Positions 1 through 4,008 of a stretch of DNA of 5,005 nt are shown here, one piece after another (position 1 is the stretch's first letter; the number at the start of each line of letters is the position of its first letter). Source of the stretch: Candidatus Omnitrophota bacterium (lineage in GTDB: Bacteria > Omnitrophota > Omnitrophia > Omnitrophales > Aquincolibacteriaceae); contig JAHFHJ010000076.1 in the NCBI GenBank assembly GCA_023246985.1, forward strand, positions 2,037 through 7,041, given 5' to 3'. The notes beneath the pieces are model-generated. The model made no database searches, was not told the origin of the DNA, and saw nothing but the letters and a program-made list of their open reading frames with translations. Both the position numbers and the translations under genes were made by a program.

Positions 1-48
1 GGGATTGCCCCAATTTCAACTTCGTTAAAATTGATAGGTATTGGGACT
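1..48 (-). repeat. Left arm of a perfect 48-bp inverted repeat
   Basis: These 48 bases are the exact reverse complement of 2451-2498, with no mismatch over the whole length. Similarity falls off at base 49. The other end coincides with the window edge, so the repeat may continue further left. Its inner end holds the module TGATAGGTATTGGGACT (32-48), which recurs in near-identical form at 2535-2551. No coding function is apparent. It is best read as one copy of a dispersed intergenic repeat family; it could also be one end of a larger element that includes the genes between the two arms. Confidence 0.9.
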
Positions 49-64
49 AAGGGTTAACGGTATT

Positions 65-101
65 GTACCGCATACCCCTAAATTCGAATGTCATGCGGTA
101 C
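65..101. other. 9-bp hairpin at the 3' end of rpmB
   Basis: GTACCGCAT (65-73) pairs perfectly with ATGCGGTAC (93-101) around a 19-nt loop. It overlaps the first base of the rpmB stop codon complement (101-103), so on the leftward transcript the stem forms right at the end of the reading frame. No U-run follows on the leftward strand, so it is not a classical intrinsic terminator. It may be a U-less terminator or an mRNA 3'-end stabiliser. Confidence 0.45.
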
Positions 102-364
102 TAGGATATTTTTTCGGCCTGGTAGGAACGACGGTGGGGGGCTTTTTTGACTTTCCCGGCTTTGATACAGCGCACGCAAACATTGATACGGCGTACCGTC
201 CCGTTCAGAAAGAGAACTTTCACCCTCTGAATGTTCGGCATGAAACGGCGGCGCGTGATGCCGGTGGTCTTGATGCCGATCCCGCCCGTTTTCTTCTTCA
301 AACCGCGGCGAGCGATAGAATTTCCCATAAGCGGTTTCTTGTTGCAGAGAGCGCACGTGTTCAT
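101..364 (-). CDS. rpmB: 50S ribosomal protein L28 (bL28), zinc-ribbon form
   Basis: Encodes an 87-residue basic protein of the large ribosomal subunit. Seen directly: an N-terminus MNTCALCNKKPLMGNSIARR (residues 1-20) matching the CxxxGKxPxxGN-type start of bL28; a central RRRFMPNIQRVKV (about 38-50) matching the family's KRRxxPNLQxVRV core; and a C-terminal NVCVRCIKAGKV (61-72) matching the VSxxALKxGKV end. Two CxxC pairs (C4/C7 and C63/C66) indicate the zinc-binding version of the protein; some bacterial lineages carry a cysteine-free version. The start is the ATG at 364-362, because conserved sequence begins there, although the frame stays open further upstream. There is no convincing Shine-Dalgarno sequence, and a consensus -10 box ends only 10 nt before the start codon. 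The gene is transcribed divergently from the CBM48 gene. Confidence 0.93.
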   Translation of the reverse strand: MNTCALCNKKPLMGNSIARRGLKKKTGGIGIKTTGITRRRFMPNIQRVKVLFLNGTVRRINVCVRCIKAGKVKKAPHRRSYQAEKIS

Positions 365-373
365 AAGGCGCTC

Positions 374-401
374 ATTATAGTAAGGAGATGTTCCTTGGCA
401 A
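374..401 (-). promoter_or_regulatory. Putative sigma-70-type promoter for rpmB
   Basis: Read on the minus strand, TTGCCA (401-396, 5 of 6 matches to the -35 consensus) is followed after 16 nt by a perfect TATAAT (379-374). The expected transcription start, about 7 nt beyond the -10, falls near 367, only a few bases before the rpmB ATG at 364. The -35 overlaps by five bases the -35 of the rightward promoter. Based on consensus match only. Confidence 0.6.
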
Positions 402-423
402 GCGGTTTTTTCTGATATATAAT
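395..423 (+). promoter_or_regulatory. Putative sigma-70-type promoter for the CBM48 gene
   Basis: TTGGCA (395-400, 5 of 6 matches to the -35 consensus) is separated by an optimal 17 nt from a perfect TATAAT (418-423). Transcription would begin near 430, giving a leader of about 50 nt before the ATG at 482. This is the strongest promoter match noticed in the window on the plus strand. It faces away from the rpmB promoter and uses almost the same -35 bases. Based on consensus match only. Confidence 0.65.
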
Positions 424-469
424 TCCCCGCTGCAATTTTTTGACCATCGATTCCACCTATCAAATGAAG

Positions 470-475
470 AAGGAG
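470..475 (+). promoter_or_regulatory. Ribosome binding site deciding the CBM48 start
   Basis: AAGGAG lies 6 nt upstream of the ATG at 482. It selects that codon over the in-frame TTG at 440 and the in-frame ATG at 464, neither of which has a comparable Shine-Dalgarno sequence. Confidence 0.8.
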
Positions 476-481
476 TTCATC

Positions 482-823
482 ATGACAAAAGCGACGGAAA
501 CGACAAAATGCTGCACCGGCACGAATGCCAGCGCCGCCCTTTGCGCCGGAAAAAGCAGCGGCGAAAAAATCGTTGATTTCAAGTTCTACGCTCCCCAAGC
601 CAAGAAGGTCGAGCTCGGCGGCTGTTTCAATAACTGGAAAGCGAACAAGAATCCTCTCAAAAAAGACGCGGCCGGGAACTGGAAAACTTCCCTGAAGCTC
701 AAGGCCGGGCGTTATCAATACCGCTATCTGGTGGACGGGACTTGGCAGAACGCGCAGGAGCCGGGCGAATGCGTTCCGAACGCGTTTGGCAGCTGGAATT
801 GCGTCATCGAAGTCGCAAAGTAA
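482..823 (+). CDS. Stand-alone CBM48 / isoamylase-N-like glycogen-binding protein
   Basis: Encodes a 113-residue protein that is essentially a single E-set domain of the CBM48 / AMPK-beta glycogen-binding type, with no catalytic module. Residues 1-29 form a short, polar, Ala/Thr/Ser-rich tail with three cysteines (C10, C11, C21). Residues about 30-111 carry the domain: FKFYAPQAKKVELGG, FNNW (49-52), GNWKTSLKLKAGRYQYRY, VDG (84-86), W88 and a final NCVIEV. The AMPK-beta carbohydrate-contact residues appear conserved: W52, R81 (lysine in AMPK-beta), W88 and N106. There is no signal peptide or membrane segment, so it is predicted cytoplasmic. It lies 118 bp upstream of glgA on the same strand, which supports a role in binding glycogen or guiding glycogen enzymes. 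Six cysteines (10, 11, 21, 48, 97, 107) are unusual for such a small cytosolic domain. The fold assignment is confident; the partner is inferred. Confidence 0.88.
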   Translation: MTKATETTKCCTGTNASAALCAGKSSGEKIVDFKFYAPQAKKVELGGCFNNWKANKNPLKKDAAGNWKTSLKLKAGRYQYRYLVDGTWQNAQEPGECVPNAFGSWNCVIEVAK

Positions 824-850
824 GCCGCCGATTTTTTAGGAATTCGACCG

Positions 851-880
851 GATTGAAAGGGGCCATCGCCCCTTTCAATC
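851..880. terminator. Strong hairpin between the CBM48 gene and glgA
   Basis: GATTGAAAGGGGC (851-863) pairs perfectly with GCCCCTTTCAATC (868-880) around a CATC tetraloop, a 13-bp stem. It starts 27 nt after the CBM48 stop codon. The downstream sequence CCCGCTCGCC has no T-run on the plus strand, so this is not a textbook intrinsic terminator. It may be a partial terminator or processing/stabilising hairpin that uncouples CBM48 and glgA expression. The structure is seen directly; the role is inferred. Confidence 0.5.
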
Positions 881-941
881 CCCGCTCGCCACAATACCGA
901 ACATTCCCGTAAAATCAACCGAGTCGAGGGATGAGTTCCTC

Positions 942-2414
942 TTGAAGATTCTTTTCATCAGTTCCGAAATGGCCCCCTTTGCCAAAACGGGGGGTCTTGG
1001 GGACGTCGTCGGTTCTCTCTCAGGCGCCGTCCGCGCGTTGGGCCACGAGGTTTCGGTTTTCCTGCCGCGCTACCGTTCGATCGACATCCAGCAATGGGGT
1101 CTCGAGACCGCCGTTGATTATTTTGAGCTGATCGTCGGAAACCATCTTGAGGCCACGCGCGTTTTCACGAAAAAGCTCGCTAACGGCGTCAAAGTCTACT
1201 TCATCGAGCATCCTGACTATTTCATGCGCGAGGAGCTTTACGGAACGCTCGCGGGAGGCTATCAGGATAATGACCGCCGCTTTACTTATTTTCAGCGCGC
1301 CGCGCTTGCGGCCGCGAAGAAATTAAAACTGGCTCCCGACATCGTTCACTGCCATGACTGGCAGACCGGCCTTGTGCCCGTGTATCTCAAGACCCTCGAA
1401 ACCGATTACGCGCCTTTCCTGAAAGTCCGCAGCGTCTTTACGATCCATAATCTTGCGTATCAGGGGAATTTTCCTCCGGATTCTTTTCCGGCTACGGGAC
1501 TGGGCTGGGAATTCTATAAATCCGACCTTCTGGAATTCTACGGGAAATGCAGTTTTCTGAAAGGCGGCCTGGTATTTGCCGATGAGGTCACCACCGTCAG
1601 CGAGCGTTATAGCCGCGAAATCCAGACTCAGGAATTCGGATGTGGAATGGAGGGCGTGTTGGCCGTCCGTAAGGACAGCGTGACGGGGATCCTGAACGGG
1701 ATCGATCCCAAGGATTGGGATCCGGCGACGGATCCGGACATTGACGCGAAATATGATCTGAAAGATCTTTCCGGAAAAAAACTCAATAAAGCGGCGCTCC
1801 AGAAAGAGAACGGGTTCAAGGTCGATCCGAATATTCCGCTTCTGGGGTTTGTGGCGCGGCTCGTCACTCAAAAAGGACTGGATATCCTGATTCCGGTGCT
1901 TGAGGAGCTTGCCGCGGGGCAGGATCTTCAGTTGGTGCTGCTCGGGACCGGCGAAGATCAATATCACCAGATCCTTCGCGATATCGCAAAAAAGAATAAA
2001 AAATGGCTGGGGGTGCATATCCTCTTCGATCCGAAGATGGCCAAACAGATCTATGCGGGCTCGGATATGCTGCTGATTCCTTCCTATTATGAGCCCTGCG
2101 GGCTGGGGCAGATCATCGGGCTTCGTTACGGCGCGGTCCCCATCGCGCGCGCGACCGGAGGTTTGGCGGATACCATTGAAAATTTTGAGCCTGTGACGCA
2201 AAAAGGGAACGGTTTCATTTTTGAGGATTACACAAGCGACGCGCTTCATGCGGCGGTGCTTCGGGCGCTCAAGACCTTCAAACAGGAAAAGCTCTGGAAG
2301 GCACTTGTCAGGAACGCGATGGAAAGCGATTTTTCCTGGAACGCTTCCGCCAAGAAATACCAGCGCCTTTACGAGACCGTGAAACGGCGAACGGTTAAGG
2401 TTGAAAAAACCTGA
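942..2414 (+). CDS. glgA: Glycogen synthase, GT5 family (ADP-glucose type)
   Basis: Encodes a 490-residue cytoplasmic enzyme predicted to transfer glucose from ADP-glucose to the non-reducing end of alpha-1,4-glucan. The length is normal for bacterial GlgA. The N-terminal GT-B domain begins MKILFISSEMAPFAKTGGLG, including the KTGGL nucleotide-sugar motif (15-19). HCHDW is at 136-140, TIHNLAYQG at 167-175 and TTVSERYSREI at 217-227. The C-terminal domain has GILNGID (249-255), GFVARLVTQKGLD (302-314; R306 and K311 correspond to the ADP-glucose phosphate contacts), YEPCGLGQ (383-390; E384 is the conserved catalytic-site glutamate) and ATGGLADT (404-411). The start is TTG: conserved sequence begins at that codon and no in-frame start lies in the preceding 50 bases. 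A GAGG at 926-929 is a plausible but distant ribosome site, and a TAAAAT at 910-915 is a weak -10 candidate. ADP-glucose specificity is inferred from family membership. Confidence 0.96.
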   Translation: MKILFISSEMAPFAKTGGLGDVVGSLSGAVRALGHEVSVFLPRYRSIDIQQWGLETAVDYFELIVGNHLEATRVFTKKLANGVKVYFIEHPDYFMREELYGTLAGGYQDNDRRFTYFQRAALAAAKKLKLAPDIVHCHDWQTGLVPVYLKTLETDYAPFLKVRSVFTIHNLAYQGNFPPDSFPATGLGWEFYKSDLLEFYGKCSFLKGGLVFADEVTTVSERYSREIQTQEFGCGMEGVLAVRKDSVTGILNGIDPKDWDPATDPDIDAKYDLKDLSGKKLNKAALQKENGFKVDPNIPLLGFVARLVTQKGLDILIPVLEELAAGQDLQLVLLGTGEDQYHQILRDIAKKNKKWLGVHILFDPKMAKQIYAGSDMLLIPSYYEPCGLGQIIGLRYGAVPIARATGGLADTIENFEPVTQKGNGFIFEDYTSDALHAAVLRALKTFKQEKLWKALVRNAMESDFSWNASAKKYQRLYETVKRRTVKVEKT

Positions 2415-2419
2415 TAAGG

Positions 2420-2459
2420 ATTGGGACTCTACTCAATCGAATCACCCATGAGTCCCAAT
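2420..2459. repeat. 9-bp hairpin just after glgA
   Basis: ATTGGGACT (2420-2428) pairs with AGTCCCAAT (2451-2459) around a 22-nt loop, starting 6 nt after the glgA stop. The right arm belongs to the 48-bp repeat, so the motif is part of the local repeat cluster. No T-run follows, so a terminator role is weak. Confidence 0.5.
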
Positions 2460-2498
2460 ACCTATCAATTTTAACGAAGTTGAAATTGGGGCAATCCC
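2451..2498 (+). repeat. Right arm of the perfect 48-bp inverted repeat
   Basis: Exact reverse complement of window bases 1-48. The first 17 bases (AGTCCCAATACCTATCA) recur with one mismatch at 2535-2551 in the same orientation. The two 48-bp arms bracket rpmB, the CBM48 gene and glgA. Perfect identity points to recent duplication, gene conversion or active maintenance. Confidence 0.9.
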
Positions 2499-2534
2499 GA
2501 CTGCCCTTCATGAAAAGAAAATTAAAGTCGGGAT
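2494..2534. repeat. 9-bp inverted repeat within the repeat cluster
   Basis: ATCCCGACT (2494-2502) is the reverse complement of AGTCGGGAT (2526-2534), with 23 nt between them. It links the end of the 48-bp repeat to the shorter related copy at 2535-2551, so the cluster is modular and largely palindromic. Confidence 0.55.
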
Positions 2535-2551
2535 AGTCCCAATGCCTATCA
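2535..2551 (+). repeat. Short second copy of the repeat module
   Basis: AGTCCCAATGCCTATCA matches 2451-2467 at 16 of 17 positions, in direct orientation 84 bp downstream. The same module is present inverted at 32-48. This gives at least three copies of the core in the window. Confidence 0.75.
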
Positions 2552-2580
2552 TCCCGCCAATGGGGCGGGATAGGATTTTT
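2545..2580 (+). terminator. Possible intrinsic terminator downstream of glgA
   Basis: ATCCCGCC (2551-2558) pairs with GGCGGGAT (2564-2571) around a 5-nt loop; CCT (2545-2547) and AGG (2572-2574) can extend the stem past a bulge. A T-run (2576-2580) follows within a few bases. This is the best intrinsic-terminator shape on the plus strand after glgA, about 130 bp beyond the stop codon. It also lies inside the repeat cluster, so the terminator activity may be carried by the repeat itself. Confidence 0.45.
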
Positions 2581-2588
2581 CAAAGCTT

Positions 2589-2658
2589 GTCATCCCCGAA
2601 TGCCTGATTTGGGCGGGTCGGGGATCCAGCACCGGATTCCCGCTTTCGCGGGAATGAC
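2589..2658. repeat. REP/MITE-like palindromic element of two hairpins
   Basis: A 70-bp element bounded by GTCATCCC and GGGAATGAC. It contains two perfect 8-bp stems: ATCCCCGA (2592-2599) with TCGGGGAT (2618-2625), and ATTCCCGC (2636-2643) with GCGGGAAT (2648-2655). The GTCATTCCCGCGAAAGCGGGAATCC-like core (read on the minus strand) resembles palindromic intergenic repeats seen in many environmental bacterial genomes. It is non-coding and probably a short non-autonomous repeat. Family assignment is from memory of the motif and was not searched. Confidence 0.7.
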
Positions 2659-2766
2659 AAAATCATCATTCGTGACGCTAGGGGGTAGAAAATCCCTCTT
2701 CCGGATCCGCGCGGAATTGTCTTTGCAGAGAAAAAAATCCTTACTTATCCGAGGTCAATTTTAGCA

Positions 2767-2772
2767 AAGGAG
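2767..2772 (+). promoter_or_regulatory. Ribosome binding site of leuB
   Basis: AAGGAG lies 11 nt upstream of the ATG at 2784. The spacing is slightly long, but no better start is nearby and conserved sequence begins at that ATG. Confidence 0.65.
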
Positions 2773-2783
2773 AAAAAGGCGTT

Positions 2784-3860
2784 ATGAAGTCTTATAAAAT
2801 CGCGGTATTGCCGGGGGATGGAACAGGGCCCGAAGTGGTGCATGAGGGGCTCAAGGTTCTCGAAGCCGTTTCCCGGAGGTATGGTTTTAAAACGGAGCTC
2901 CAGCATTATGACCTCGGCGGAGAGCGTTATAAGAAAACGGGCGAGGTCCTCCCGGATTCCGTGCTGGGGGAGCTTGGGCAATTCAATGCGATTTATCTTG
3001 GCGCGATCGGACATCCTGACGTGAAACCCGGAATCCTGGAAAAAGGGCTTCTTTTAAAACTCCGTTTTTCGCTTGAGCAATACATCAATCTCCGTCCGGT
3101 GAAGCTTTATGAAGGCGTGGATTGTCCTTTGAAAGGCAAAGGGCCCGCGGACATCGATTTTGTGGTCGTTCGCGAAAACAACGAAGGTCTCTACGTCGGC
3201 GAGGGGGAATTTCTGAACAAAGGAACTCAAGACGAAGTGGCAATCCAGGTGAGCCGCAACACGCGCCGCGGCGTGGAGCGTTGCCTCCGGTATGCCTTCG
3301 AATATACGCGCAAGCGCAACAAGAGGAAAACCCTGACGCTTTGCGGAAAAACAAACGTGCTGACTTATGCCTTCGATCTCTGGGAGCGGGTTTTTCATGA
3401 GGTCGGAGCGAAGGATTATCCGGATATCAAAAGAGATTATGCGCATGTGGATGCCACCTGCATGTGGATGGTCAAGAATCCCGAATGGTTCGATGTGATT
3501 GTGACCGACAACATGTTCGGAGACATCATCACCGACCTTGCGGCGATGATCCAGGGGGGGATGGGGATCGCGGCCGGTGGTAACATCAATCCCAAAGGGG
3601 TTTCCATGTTCGAACCAATCGGCGGATCGGCGCCCAAATACACCGGCAAGAACGTTATCAACCCGCTTGCGGCGATCATGGCTTTACAGATGCTTTTGGA
3701 TCATTTGGGCGAGGAAAAGGCCGCGCTTGAGATCGAGGATTCCGTGCGTTGGGTCACGGCCAGGAAACTCAAAAGTCTCGCGGCCGGCAAAATGGGGTAT
3801 TCCACGACCGAGGTCGGGGATCTTGTGGCTCAAGGTTTAGATCCCAAGGAACGAAAATAA
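2784..3860 (+). CDS. leuB: 3-isopropylmalate dehydrogenase (isocitrate/isopropylmalate DH family)
   Basis: Encodes a 358-residue beta-decarboxylating dehydrogenase, predicted to oxidise (2R,3S)-3-isopropylmalate to 2-ketoisocaproate in leucine synthesis. The length fits LeuB. Seen: GDGTGPEVV (11-19) near the N-terminus; substrate-carboxylate arginines R94 (KLRFSL), R104 (NLRP) and R130 (VREN); catalytic lysine K189 (GKTN); metal-binding aspartates D223 (HVDA), D247 and D251 (FGDIITDLAA); and the cofactor loop GGSAPKYTGKNVINP (280-294). The active-site loop reads VRENNEGLYVGEG. That differs from the VRELTGGIYFG of classical LeuB and resembles loops of isocitrate/homoisocitrate dehydrogenases and some LeuB-like groups, so substrate cannot be fixed from sequence alone. 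The cofactor loop has Lys-Tyr where NAD-dependent LeuB usually has Asp-Ile. The neighbouring asd supports an amino-acid biosynthesis role. Family is certain; LeuB is the likeliest member. Confidence 0.8.
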   Translation: MKSYKIAVLPGDGTGPEVVHEGLKVLEAVSRRYGFKTELQHYDLGGERYKKTGEVLPDSVLGELGQFNAIYLGAIGHPDVKPGILEKGLLLKLRFSLEQYINLRPVKLYEGVDCPLKGKGPADIDFVVVRENNEGLYVGEGEFLNKGTQDEVAIQVSRNTRRGVERCLRYAFEYTRKRNKRKTLTLCGKTNVLTYAFDLWERVFHEVGAKDYPDIKRDYAHVDATCMWMVKNPEWFDVIVTDNMFGDIITDLAAMIQGGMGIAAGGNINPKGVSMFEPIGGSAPKYTGKNVINPLAAIMALQMLLDHLGEEKAALEIEDSVRWVTARKLKSLAAGKMGYSTTEVGDLVAQGLDPKERK

Positions 3861-3960
3861 CCAAGCTCCAAGAAACAAATCCCAAACAAGGATCCAAAAT
3901 CCAATAACCCCATAGAGCGTTTAGAGTTCGATGTTTAATGATCGTTTGGATCTTGGAGTC
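3861..3960. repeat. CCAA-rich imperfect inverted repeat between leuB and asd
   Basis: The left side contains CTCCAAGA (3866-3873) then CCCAAAC (3881-3887), followed by further ATCCAA repeats to about 3905. The right side GTTTGGATCTTGGAG (3944-3958) is, read in reverse, CTCCAAGATCCAAAC. The two halves are therefore the same motif in opposite orientation, with a small insertion in the left copy. The 100-bp region could fold into a long interrupted stem. It has no coding potential and looks like a degenerate dispersed intergenic repeat. Confidence 0.55.
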
Positions 3961-4008
3961 GTGGAATTTTTAAAATGCGACGAAAGGATAAAAACAGGTA
4001 CTTGGATT

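Larger units (their letters stand above)
2415..2783. other. Gene-free, repeat-rich intergenic region
   Basis: This 369-bp stretch between glgA and leuB contains no credible gene. From 2420 to 2658 it is almost wholly palindromic modules, described separately. From 2659 to 2766 no clear structure was found; only weak promoter-like hexamers occur ahead of leuB. It ends with the leuB ribosome binding site. Confidence 0.8.

Noticed and set aside
41..415. 124-codon plus-strand open frame at the left end
   Set aside because: It is antisense to rpmB, starts in the inverted repeat and has no recognisable features.
440..481. Upstream TTG (440) or ATG (464) as the CBM48 start
   Set aside because: Neither has a Shine-Dalgarno sequence, while the ATG at 482 has AAGGAG at 6-nt spacing; the TTG would also sit very close to the predicted transcription start.
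365..718. N-terminal extension of the rpmB frame to base 718
   Set aside because: The frame stays open, but the extra 118 residues overlap the CBM48 gene on the other strand and match nothing in bL28; the conserved protein starts at the ATG at 364.
1323..2249. 308-codon open frame on the minus strand, antisense to glgA
   Set aside because: It lies wholly inside the well-supported glgA gene, its translation has no recognisable domain, and it is rich in Arg/His as expected for antisense frames of GC-leaning genes.
2395..2583. 62-codon minus-strand frame with internally repeated DRHWDYPDFNF / DRYWDS segments
   Set aside because: The apparent peptide repeat simply reflects translation of the intergenic DNA repeat modules; there is no ribosome site or recognisable domain.
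2717..2750. Possible promoter for leuB (TTGTCT or TTGCAG with TTACTT or TTATCC)
   Set aside because: The -10 candidates match the consensus poorly, so no promoter can be called with confidence.
3961..4008. In-frame GTG at 3961 as an alternative asd start
   Set aside because: The added 16 residues are not part of the conserved family N-terminus, and the nearest GGAG is only 2 nt away, too close to be functional.
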